DNA from: Gordonia zhaorongruii
GTDB taxonomy: Bacteria; Actinomycetota; Actinomycetes; Mycobacteriales; Mycobacteriaceae
DNA length: 64,000 nt
Assembly: GCF_007559005.1 (NCBI RefSeq)
Contig: NZ_CP041763.1
Location: 2,264,463-2,328,462 of the forward strand
Reading direction: 5' to 3'
Shown here: positions 34,313 through 41,456 of the stretch, piece by piece
Position numbering within the stretch: the first letter of the stretch is position 1
How the letters are laid out: every line of letters starts with the position of its first letter
Position numbers and translations under genes: made by a program
The notes under the pieces: model-generated
Told to the model about the DNA's origin: nothing
Seen by the model: only the letters and a program-made list of their open reading frames with translations
Databases searched by the model: none

Positions 34313-35173
34313 GTGCGATTTGCGCGCACCCTTCGCACCGCAACCGTCACCGCAGCCATTGCGGTCACGGCCGCGGTCGCCGCACCGGCCACCACCCATG
34401 CCGCACCCGCCGAGAAGGCGACCGCAGGCGAGCAGACGATCCCGCTCCCCGATAAGGCACCCGACGTGGACCCCGAAGTCCTCAAGTCACTGGGCGCATT
34501 CGCGCCGGCGCTCATCGGATCCGTCGCAACGCGCGACGCCGACGGAAACGTCAACGGCAAGCTCCTGACACAGGCCCGCGAACTCGCGGACAATCCGACG
34601 ATCCCCGCGGAGGCCTCCGACACCTGGCGTTCGCTGATCGACTTCCTCGGCGAGCCGGGACGCGAGCGCGCAGCCGCCGCCGGCGCGATCCCCGGCGCCG
34701 AGAAGGACGCCGCCGAGAAGAAGAAGGCGGACGACGCCCCCAACATCCCGTCCGGCCCCGACAAGCCCAAGATTCAGGAATTCCTGTACCCGACCATCGG
34801 CATCGGCTGCATGCCCGGCGGAAACTCCGTGGGCATGGCGCTGACCACCGCCGGACCGCAGGAAGCCCCGGCACCGGGACCGAAGCGCGGCCAGGCGGGC
34901 TTCGTCTACACCAGCTTGGGCACCGGTCCGGCCAAGAACAACAACCGTCGCCTCTGGGCCTCGTGGCTGAACCTCGAGACCGGACGCACCGGCCAGACGG
35001 CACTCAAGCCGAACCCGAAGATCAACGCCGGGGGGCCGGGCACCTTCACCGGCATCGCCAAGACCGGCCGCGGCCGCATCGTCTCGACCATCTACGGCGA
35101 CGTCACGACCAGGACCAAGGGCCGCACCGTCTCCTGCACCATCGCTCCGACGATCGGCACAGCGATCATCTGA
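34313..35173 (+). CDS. Secreted protein, W-x-N-L/TGRTG family, member 1
   Basis: Exported protein of unknown function, 286 residues. The signal peptide runs VRFARTLRTATVTAAIAVTA to a cleavage site near ATTHAAPA. A Lys/Ala/Pro-rich middle follows (KDAAEKKKADDAPN). A C-terminal domain of about 130 residues begins YPTIGIGCMPGG and contains LWASWLNLETGRTGQTAL and ends with a second cysteine (TVSCTIAPTIG); the two cysteines may pair. The same arrangement recurs in the next secreted gene and, more weakly, in the one at 37891-38514. GTG 34313 starts the signal peptide; a start at 34181 would read through the promoter. A strong terminator follows. Confidence 0.75.
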   Translation: MRFARTLRTATVTAAIAVTAAVAAPATTHAAPAEKATAGEQTIPLPDKAPDVDPEVLKSLGAFAPALIGSVATRDADGNVNGKLLTQARELADNPTIPAEASDTWRSLIDFLGEPGRERAAAAGAIPGAEKDAAEKKKADDAPNIPSGPDKPKIQEFLYPTIGIGCMPGGNSVGMALTTAGPQEAPAPGPKRGQAGFVYTSLGTGPAKNNNRRLWASWLNLETGRTGQTALKPNPKINAGGPGTFTGIAKTGRGRIVSTIYGDVTTRTKGRTVSCTIAPTIGTAII

Positions 35174-35185
35174 CGCACCGAATTC

Positions 35186-35226
35186 AGAACGGCACCCTCC
35201 GGCACATCGCCGGAGGGTGCCGTTCT
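35186..35226 (+). terminator. Strong intrinsic terminator after the first secreted-protein gene
   Basis: Perfect 17-bp stem AGAACGGCACCCTCCGG / CCGGAGGGTGCCGTTCT with a 7-nt loop and a T-rich tail, 12 bp after the stop codon. Confidence 0.88.
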
Positions 35227-35514
35227 TTCTGCACCAGACCCGGGGCCGGAGACCAGGCGGGGCCACACAGTCCAGGCGGCCCGCCGACCCCGCAACCACA
35301 CCGGTATGCACGCTCAGGTATCCCGCCGATCGCGGCAACATCACAACTAGGACTCGCTCCTTGCGCGAATTGCCCCAGTCGCACCATCATTAACTTAGAC
35401 AACATTCGTCACATCTGTAACAGGCCTGCGCGTCGAGCGCCGGCCGCGCCGGACTCCTGTCCGCGGAGTGCCGGATAACGCAATCGTGGAGGAGACTCCG
35501 TGGAGGGAAACTCA
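35227..35514 (+). other. Intergenic region before the second secreted-protein gene
   Basis: About 290 bp after the terminator. The right half is relatively AT-rich around 35385-35420 (TTAACTTAGACAACATTCG) and probably holds the promoter. GGAGGAG at 35489-35495 precedes a GTG at 35500, and GGAGGGA at 35502-35508 precedes ATG 35515, so two staggered ribosome sites compete. No ORF of note. Confidence 0.4.
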
Positions 35515-36624
35515 ATGAGCGCAGTCGCCAAGAACTCTGTCCGAACCGGACTCGTCGGCGCAGTCGTCACCCTGACCGCCGCATTCGGCATCCCCGGACA
35601 CGCAGCCGCCGAGCCGAGCGCCACCCCGACCAGCCCGGAGACCTCGCCCGCGACTCCGGAGACCGGACCCGGAACCTCGACCGCTCCGGGCGCCACGCCC
35701 ACCGAGCCGACCGATACGCCGAGCCTGTCCGAGATCCCGGGCGATGCGGAGCTCGCCGAGATGGTGCGCGTCCTGAAGCAGTCCGGCGCCGCCGAAGCCG
35801 CAGTGGAGGCACTGACCGCGATCCTCGGTTCGGAAGGTCAGCTCGACCCGACCTCGCTGCTGAGCAAGTTCGGCATGGGCTCCGACTCGGCACCCGAGAC
35901 CACCCCGGGCGCACCGAGTACCTCCACCGCGGCTCCTAGCACCGACGGGACAGGGGGCACGGACGGGACAGGCGGCACCGCATCGCCGAGCGGCGAGACT
36001 CCGGAATCGAGTTCGCCCGTGCCCGGAGCCCCCTCCCCCAACCAGGTCGCGGGTAACGTCTCGACACCTGTCGCCGGCGACCTGCTCGGCAATCTGCAGA
36101 AGCTCACCGGGACGCAGGTCCTGTCTCCGGCGGTTGCACCGTTCTGCACCACACCGACCGACGACAACCCGCTCGGCCTGGTCACGTCCCCAGCTGTGGC
36201 CATTCCCGGCCCGTGGCCGGCCAGCGACAACAAGGCCGTCGCCGACCTGCTGGCCGGTACCGGAGCCGACAAGCTGCTGAAACCGGCCGACGAGGCCCAG
36301 ACCGACAAGCTCAAGCCGGTCAAGGACGGTGACACCGCGTACGCGCTGGTTCCCGGCGAGAAGCCCGGCTCGGATCAGTTCCGGGTCGCGTGGTTCAACA
36401 CCTCGACGATGAAGGGCGGCTTCACCGACCTCAAGCCGCTCGAGCAGGACAAGACCGTCGGACCGCTGATCAAGGCGGTCACCGGCAGCGATCAGTTCAA
36501 GGGCGTCCGTCTGGCACAGGCGAAGACCGGCAAGGGCACCATCCTGTCCGCGGTGTTCGGCACCACCACCACGTCCGGCCGCACCTGCTACTTCCTGCCT
36601 GCGCTGGGCGCCGTCAAGAACTGA
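35515..36624 (+). CDS. Secreted Pro/Thr-rich protein, W-x-N/TG family, member 2
   Basis: Exported 369-residue protein. Signal peptide VRTGLVGAVVTLTAAFGI ending near GHAAAEPSA. Two low-complexity Pro/Thr/Ser segments (about residues 36-73 and 120-180, the second with GTDGTGGTDGTGG) flank a small helical segment. The C-terminal domain from AVAPFCTTPTDD to the end matches member 1 in layout: first Cys, GPWPASD, FRVAWFNTSTMKGG, GKGTILSAVFG and a final TCYFLPALG. Start could also be GTG 35500, five residues earlier. Function unknown; a cell-envelope role is inference. Confidence 0.75.
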   Translation: MSAVAKNSVRTGLVGAVVTLTAAFGIPGHAAAEPSATPTSPETSPATPETGPGTSTAPGATPTEPTDTPSLSEIPGDAELAEMVRVLKQSGAAEAAVEALTAILGSEGQLDPTSLLSKFGMGSDSAPETTPGAPSTSTAAPSTDGTGGTDGTGGTASPSGETPESSSPVPGAPSPNQVAGNVSTPVAGDLLGNLQKLTGTQVLSPAVAPFCTTPTDDNPLGLVTSPAVAIPGPWPASDNKAVADLLAGTGADKLLKPADEAQTDKLKPVKDGDTAYALVPGEKPGSDQFRVAWFNTSTMKGGFTDLKPLEQDKTVGPLIKAVTGSDQFKGVRLAQAKTGKGTILSAVFGTTTTSGRTCYFLPALGAVKN

Positions 36625-36699
36625 TCGGCACTCCGCGCCCGGCAACCGCATCGCAGTACCCATAACAGAATTCACAGCTGAAGAACCCGAGGAACCGTC

Positions 36700-37863
36700 A
36701 TGACCCCGATGCGCCACCCCGTCTCCAAGACCCTCGTCGCCACCGCCCTGGCTGCGGGACTCGTCGCAGGCGGCGTCACCACGACGCGCGCATTCGCCGA
36801 CCCGGAGGAGTCGACGACCACTCCGGAGGCCCGAGGCGGTCAGACGCCCGGCACCGTCTACGCCAACCGGACGCTCCCGGACGACGACCTGGTGCCCGGC
36901 GCGGCCTCGGCGGAGCAGTTCAGCTACTGGACGCAGGGCACCGATGAACGGACGCACCTGTCGACGGCCGTGCTTCTCCATCCGAAGGGCAAGGCACCGT
37001 CCGGCGGCTGGCCGGTGATCGCCTACGCGTACGACCCGGCGGGCGTCGCCCAGCAATGCTCGGCGTCCGAGTCGGGCGGTGCCGTCGACGCCGGTGCGGT
37101 GTCGTCACTCCTGCAGGACGACTACGCCGTCGTCCTGCCCGGATACTCGACCATTCCGGCCGCCGGCTCGCCGCAGTTCGCCGACTTCACCGTCGCCGCG
37201 CACGTCGTCTCGGATGCTGTGCGTGCAGCGACCGACGTGGAATCGGATCTGTCGCCGCGCTGGGCCGTCGTGGGCGAGGGCCTCGGAGCCGGTGCCGCCA
37301 TCGAGCTGGGCAGCAAGGGTTCGGGGTGGGAGACCAAGAAGCTCGACTTCCGCGGTGCTGCGGCCACCGACCTGCCGATCGGCTACTCGGACACCGTGGC
37401 AGACCTGAGCCCGCGCTCAGCTGATGCTCCGTCGAGCGTCGTCACCGATGTCGTCTACACGCTCGCCTCGCTCGACGACAAGGACGTCGCCCCGCTGCTG
37501 TCCACCCGCGGCAAGAAGCTCGTCGAGCAGGCCAAGACCACGTGCGCAACCGCGCTGACACGCGCGATCGGCACGACGGACCTGTCCGACCTGGTGCGCA
37601 AGCCCATCTCGTCGAACGGCAAGCTAGCGGCGCAGATGCGCGACCGTCTCGGCCTCATCAGCCGCGGTTTCAGTCGTCCGGTGCTGATCAGTCAGAAGCT
37701 CGTCGACAAGTCCGCCGACGTTCCGACGTCGCTCGGCTACCTCGCGAACGCGCAGCTGGCCAGCAACAAGGTCGTGGCGAAGACGTACCTGACCACCGAC
37801 GGCAAGACGGCTGACCGGCAGGAGGACGCCGAGGTGTCGAAGTTCGTGAAGGGCCTGTTCTGA
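36700..37863 (+). CDS. Secreted lipase-fold protein lacking the catalytic residues
   Basis: A 387-residue protein resembling the secretory lipase (LIP) alpha/beta-hydrolases. It has a signal peptide (TLVATALAAGLVAGGV ... AFADPEE), then VYANRTLPDDDLVPGAASAE, then FSYWTQGTDERTHLSTAVLL and GGWPVIAYAYDPAGVAQQC. Active members have a G-x-S-x-G elbow; here it reads VVGEGLGAGAA with Gly in place of Ser. The oxyanion A-H-G appears as AYD, and the C-terminal Asp and His positions also look replaced (SQKLVDKSADV, YLTTDGKTA). A binding or structural role is more likely than hydrolysis. ATG 36700 follows GAGGAA. Confidence 0.78.
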   Translation: MTPMRHPVSKTLVATALAAGLVAGGVTTTRAFADPEESTTTPEARGGQTPGTVYANRTLPDDDLVPGAASAEQFSYWTQGTDERTHLSTAVLLHPKGKAPSGGWPVIAYAYDPAGVAQQCSASESGGAVDAGAVSSLLQDDYAVVLPGYSTIPAAGSPQFADFTVAAHVVSDAVRAATDVESDLSPRWAVVGEGLGAGAAIELGSKGSGWETKKLDFRGAAATDLPIGYSDTVADLSPRSADAPSSVVTDVVYTLASLDDKDVAPLLSTRGKKLVEQAKTTCATALTRAIGTTDLSDLVRKPISSNGKLAAQMRDRLGLISRGFSRPVLISQKLVDKSADVPTSLGYLANAQLASNKVVAKTYLTTDGKTADRQEDAEVSKFVKGLF

Positions 37864-37890
37864 GGCTGGTCGCACCACGAACGACAGCCG

Positions 37891-38514
37891 CTACCTGGCG
37901 GTGGCGGTAGTCCCGCACGTGCGGTACTGCGGATTGACCATCGGAACGAAGGCCATGGCGCCGATCTTCTGACGTACCGATAGCCGGACGGGACCCGCGC
38001 CCGGATGGATGACGGCGTTCCAGATCACCCGATTCGCGCGCGTCGGCGTCACCACGGTGCCGGTCCGACCGGTCCGCAGGTTCCGCCATTTCACCGTCGT
38101 CCGGATGTTGTACTCGGTGACGTTGAGCATCGTGCCTACGGGACGAGGGCTGTTCGCCTTGAGCGAGAGCACCGGACCGGGGAGGCCGTCGGACGGGAAC
38201 GTGATGCCCGTGTAGACATCCACGGGGATCGCGATCCGCGGGCCCGGCCACGGGTCGGGACTGTCGCAGCGGAACGTCTTGACGAACTGCGCCTCGGACC
38301 ACGGGGCGGCACCCGCCGTCGGCGCCGCTGACTCGGGCACCACCGTCACTGCGCCCACTGCGGCGAGAGATGCCGCTGCGAGCACTCCTGCGCGTCGGCA
38401 GGTCCCGACGACTCTCCTACTTGGCCCCTGCCTGGTTCGCCCCTGCCCGGTGTTCGGCTGCCCGGTGCTCGGCTGCCCGGTTCGTGACAGTCGAGAGGCT
38501 GATGAACTCCGCAT
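37891..38514 (-). CDS. Secreted protein, distant W-x-N-L/TGRTG family member
   Basis: 207 residues. The N-terminus has Thr/Gly/Gln/Pro pentapeptide repeats (TGQPS, TGQPN, TGQGR), then an Arg pair and a hydrophobic segment AGVLAAASLAAVGAVTVV leading to a signal cleavage near TAGAAPW. The mature domain has one early and one late cysteine (KTFRCDSPDP and QYRTCGT) and VKWRNLRTGRTGTVVTP, which recalls WLNLETGRTG in the gene at 34313. ATG 38514 is the only good start in this region, though the true signal peptide may begin later. Convergent with the lipase-like gene, divergent from the HhH gene by 33 bp. Confidence 0.66.
   Translation of the reverse strand: MRSSSASRLSRTGQPSTGQPNTGQGRTRQGPSRRVVGTCRRAGVLAAASLAAVGAVTVVPESAAPTAGAAPWSEAQFVKTFRCDSPDPWPGPRIAIPVDVYTGITFPSDGLPGPVLSLKANSPRPVGTMLNVTEYNIRTTVKWRNLRTGRTGTVVTPTRANRVIWNAVIHPGAGPVRLSVRQKIGAMAFVPMVNPQYRTCGTTATAR
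38443..38482 (-). repeat. 15-bp tandem repeat at the 5' end of the secreted-protein gene
   Basis: CTGCCCGGTGTTCGG (38443-38457), CTGCCCGGTGCTCGG (38458-38472) and a partial third copy. It encodes the TGQPN/TGQPS pentapeptides, so length change would keep the frame. Confidence 0.7.
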
Positions 38515-38535
38515 GGCCCAGAGTGTGCCAGCACT

Positions 38536-38541
38536 TACCAT
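38536..38541 (+). promoter_or_regulatory. -10 box TACCAT, leaderless start of the HhH repair gene
   Basis: TACCAT, then gactcc, then ATG 38548; no Shine-Dalgarno. It sits within the 33-bp divergent gap. Confidence 0.58.
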
Positions 38542-38547
38542 GACTCC

Positions 38548-39111
38548 ATGGCGAAACTTCAGATTGCTCAGGACCCGGTTGCCGACGAGCTGCTCTCGAA
38601 TGATCCGTTCGCTCTGCTCTCCGGCATGCTCCTGGACCAGCAGTTCCCGATGGAGCGCGCCTTCGCCGGTCCGGCGAAGATCGCCGAACGGTTCGGCACT
38701 CTCGACCCCGCGGCCATCGCGGACGCAGAACCGGACTCGTTCGCCGACCTCTGCTCGACTCCCCCGGCGATCCACCGGTACGGACGGTCGATGGCGGGCC
38801 GGATCCAGAGTCTCGCGCGCATCATCGTCGACGAGTACGACGGCGACACCGCGTCCATCTGGACCACCGCGCGCACGGGAAAGGAGCTCTTCGACCGCAT
38901 CCATGCGCTCCCCGGATTCGGCGAGCAGAAGGCGAAGATCTTCACCGCGCTCCTCGCCAAGCAACTCGACGTGAAGCCCTCCGGGTGGACCAAGGTGACC
39001 GGCGACTACGGGAGGAAAGGGTTCCGTTCGGTCGCCGACGTCGTGGACGGCGACTCCCTCCAACGCGTCCGGGACTTCAAGAAGGCGGCGAAAGCGGCAG
39101 CCAAGAAGTAG
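38548..39111 (+). CDS. HhH-GPD-type base-excision repair protein (TIGR03252 type)
   Basis: Small DNA glycosylase-like protein, 187 residues. An N-terminal helical part (FALLSGMLLDQQFPMERAF) resembles the endonuclease III core. The helix-hairpin-helix is in LFDRIHALPGFGEQKAKIFTALL. The usual catalytic Asp region and a 4Fe-4S cluster loop are absent: after the hairpin only a short Lys/Ala-rich tail follows. Family members are found across actinobacteria; the substrate is not known to me. Leaderless start. Confidence 0.85.
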   Translation: MAKLQIAQDPVADELLSNDPFALLSGMLLDQQFPMERAFAGPAKIAERFGTLDPAAIADAEPDSFADLCSTPPAIHRYGRSMAGRIQSLARIIVDEYDGDTASIWTTARTGKELFDRIHALPGFGEQKAKIFTALLAKQLDVKPSGWTKVTGDYGRKGFRSVADVVDGDSLQRVRDFKKAAKAAAKK

Positions 39112-39118
39112 CGGCCAG

Positions 39119-39124
39119 TACACT
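39119..39124 (+). promoter_or_regulatory. -10 box TACACT before the decapeptide-repeat gene
   Basis: TACACT lies 8 nt before ATG 39133 with no Shine-Dalgarno; it begins 7 bp after the previous stop codon. Confidence 0.4.
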
Positions 39125-39132
39125 TTCCAGCC

Positions 39133-40017
39133 ATGAGCAGAACACCGGCCGACGCCTACGGCATCATCAACGTGCCTTTCCGCATCGGCTTCGCCTCCGC
39201 GGGGATCGCGCTCGGTGCGGTCGAGTCGATGGTGAACGTCGCCCGCATCACGGCAGGCAGCATCGAGACCGAGGTCAACGAGATCCTCGGCGTGGAGACA
39301 ACCGGCGAGGTGGCGTCGATGCGCGCGCCGCTGGCCATCCTGGCCCAGGTCGCCGATCTGCTGAGTCCTGAACGACCGTTCGGCCGAATCCTGGCCACCG
39401 GCGGACCGCTGGACCGCCTGCTCCAACCGGATGGCGTGATCGATCGGCTGACCGCACCCGAGGGCCTGCTCGAGAAGCTGACCGAACGCGGCGGCGCCCT
39501 CGACCAGATGACCGACGAGAACGGCATCCTGATGCGGTTGGCGGCCAAGGACGGCCCACTCGACCGGCTCACCCGGGCGGGCGGAGTAGTGGATCAGTTC
39601 ACCGAGAACGAGGGCATCCTCGAGCGTCTGACATCCGAGGGCGGCATCGTCGACAAGCTGACCGCACCCGACGGTGTCCTGGAGAAGCTGGCCAAGGAGG
39701 ACGGACTCCTCGACCGCGCGGCGGACGAGGACGGGCTCATCGACCAGTTGCTGGGCGAAGGCGGTGCCATCGACCGGCTCATCGCCCCGGACGGTCCGCT
39801 GGACCGCTTCGCCGAGCTGTCCGAGTCATTGGCGTCCCTGCCGCCGAACCTGTCCGCGATGCAGGAGACCGTCGATCACCTCAACGAGGTCGTCGAACTG
39901 CTCAACCAGTCGGTGGCCCCCATCGGTGGACTCGCCGACCGGCTGCCGAAACGACTCACCCGAGGCGGAAACGGAACCGGGCGCGGTTACGAGCCCGGCC
40001 CGCCCGGCCTCGCCTGA
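39133..40017 (+). CDS. Decapeptide-repeat protein of unknown function
   Basis: 294 residues. The N-terminal 90 residues include GIINVPFRIGFASAGIALGA, a weakly hydrophobic helix that may touch a membrane. Residues 92-231 are thirteen full and one partial tandem 10-residue repeat of the form [PVLAI]-[LIV]-[DE]-[RKQ]-[LMF]-[TAL]-x3-G, for example VIDRLTAPEG, VVDQFTENEG and LIDQLLGEGG. The C-terminal part has a heptad-like segment (LSAMQETVDHLNEVVELLNQ) and a basic Gly-rich tail. The regular period suggests a helical solenoid or filament-like rod. I recognise no named family. Convergent with the aldehyde dehydrogenase gene. Confidence 0.82.
   Translation: MSRTPADAYGIINVPFRIGFASAGIALGAVESMVNVARITAGSIETEVNEILGVETTGEVASMRAPLAILAQVADLLSPERPFGRILATGGPLDRLLQPDGVIDRLTAPEGLLEKLTERGGALDQMTDENGILMRLAAKDGPLDRLTRAGGVVDQFTENEGILERLTSEGGIVDKLTAPDGVLEKLAKEDGLLDRAADEDGLIDQLLGEGGAIDRLIAPDGPLDRFAELSESLASLPPNLSAMQETVDHLNEVVELLNQSVAPIGGLADRLPKRLTRGGNGTGRGYEPGPPGLA
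39406..39825 (+). repeat. 30-bp periodic coding repeat (14 units)
   Basis: The DNA encoding residues 92-231 repeats every 30 bp with strong protein-level but looser DNA-level conservation, so the repeat is old and kept by selection on the protein. Confidence 0.8.
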
Positions 40018-40036
40018 ACGAGCGCCCGAACCGCCC

Positions 40037-41416
40037 CTACTTACTTTTCGCGATGCGGCGCAACCGCACGTTGGCGAACTCGCCGAGGCCCCACTGCCCC
40101 AGCTCGCGCCCGTACCCGGACGCCTTGACGCCACCGAAGGGCAGACCCGGCAGCGTGGTGCCGTGCTCGTTGACCATCGCCATGCCGACTTCGAGGCGAT
40201 CGGCGATGCCCGTGGCACGTTCGACGTCCGAGCTCCACACCGAACCGGAGAGTCCGTAGTCGACGTCGTTGGCCAGTTTCACTGCTTGCTCGTCGTCGGA
40301 GACCGAGTAGACGACGGCGACCGGACCGAAGATCTCATCGCGGTACAGGTCCATGTCCTCGGTGACGCCGGTGATCACGCCCGGCGCCATGAAGGCGCCC
40401 GGGCGGTCGAGCGCAGTGCCGCCGGTGTGCAGCTTCGCGCCCGCCGCCACCGCTTCGTCGACCTGTTCGACCACTCGGTCACGCGCCTGAACCGATGACA
40501 GCGGCCCCACCTTGGTGCCGGCCTCGGCCGGATCGCCCACAGCTGCCGCATCGATCGCGGAGACCAGTCCGGACACGAAATCGTCGTACAGGGACTCGTG
40601 GACGATGAATCGCTTCGGTGAGTTGCACGCCTGCCCGCAGTTCATCAGGCGCATCGCCGCCGCACCGGCGGCCGAGACCCCGGCGTCCTCGGAGTCGAGG
40701 AGGATGAACGCATCCGACCCGCCGAGTTCGAGTACCGACTTCTTCAGGTTCCGGGCTGCCACCTCGGCGACCGCCGCGCCCGCGCGTCCGCTGCCGGTCA
40801 GCGAGACGCCCTGGATCCGCTTGTCCGCGATCATGTCGGCGATCTGCTCGTTGCTTGCGTAGATGTTGATGTAGGCGTCGGTGGGCACGCCTGCGGCGTG
40901 TGCGATCTCCTCCATCAGCGCCGACGACGCAGCGCAGATCGGTGCGTGCTTGAGGATGATGACGTTGCCGAGCAACAGGTTCGGCGCTACGAAACGAGCC
41001 ACCTGGTAGTACGGGAAGTTCCACGGCATGATGCCGATCAGCGAGCCGACTGCCTCACGGGTGACGACCGACTCGGCGGCACCCTGGGGATCGAGCTGCT
41101 CGGTCTCGAGGAGCGCCGGACCGTTGTCGGCGTACCAGTCGTAGATCATCGCCGTGATCGCCAGTTCGCCCTTGGCCTCCCCGATGGGCTTGCCCATCTC
41201 GCGCGCGATCACCGCAGCGAGTTCGTCCACGCGGTCGCGGTAGGCCGCCGCGGTGTCGCGCAGCATCCGCACCCGTTGGTCGACGGGTGTCCCCTTCCAC
41301 TCGCTGTACGCCGCGGCGGAACGAGCCAGAACCGGTTCGATCTGATCGTCGGTGAGGGTCGGGAACTCTTTCTCGACTTCGCCGGTGGATGGGTTCTCGG
41401 TCACATATGACGTCAT
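40037..41416 (-). CDS. Succinate-semialdehyde dehydrogenase-like aldehyde dehydrogenase
   Basis: NAD(P)-dependent aldehyde dehydrogenase, 459 residues, closest to the GabD/SSADH type. PWNFPYYQVARFVAPNLLLG is the cofactor-side segment. The general-base Glu is in SVLELGGSDAFILLD and the nucleophilic Cys in NCGQACNSPKRFIV. The C-terminal block is LPFGGVKASGYGRELG. ATG 41416 gives the standard N-terminus; TAGGGT lies 7 nt upstream. A longer frame to 41548 overlaps the next gene. Substrate preference is not decided by the sequence. Confidence 0.88.
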   Translation of the reverse strand: MTSYVTENPSTGEVEKEFPTLTDDQIEPVLARSAAAYSEWKGTPVDQRVRMLRDTAAAYRDRVDELAAVIAREMGKPIGEAKGELAITAMIYDWYADNGPALLETEQLDPQGAAESVVTREAVGSLIGIMPWNFPYYQVARFVAPNLLLGNVIILKHAPICAASSALMEEIAHAAGVPTDAYINIYASNEQIADMIADKRIQGVSLTGSGRAGAAVAEVAARNLKKSVLELGGSDAFILLDSEDAGVSAAGAAAMRLMNCGQACNSPKRFIVHESLYDDFVSGLVSAIDAAAVGDPAEAGTKVGPLSSVQARDRVVEQVDEAVAAGAKLHTGGTALDRPGAFMAPGVITGVTEDMDLYRDEIFGPVAVVYSVSDDEQAVKLANDVDYGLSGSVWSSDVERATGIADRLEVGMAMVNEHGTTLPGLPFGGVKASGYGRELGQWGLGEFANVRLRRIAKSK

Positions 41417-41423
41417 GCGGCCG

Positions 41424-41429
41424 ACCCTA
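41424..41429 (-). promoter_or_regulatory. -10 box TAGGGT before the aldehyde dehydrogenase gene
   Basis: TAGGGT, 7 nt, then ATG 41416; a leaderless start, 28 bp after the stop of the acyltransferase gene upstream. Confidence 0.42.
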
Positions 41430-41456
41430 CGCCGCACAGCGGTTCCGGCAACCGGA

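Noticed and set aside
38443..38482. Possible CRISPR-like repeat
   Set aside because: Units are 15 bp, directly adjacent without spacers, and encode pentapeptides in frame.
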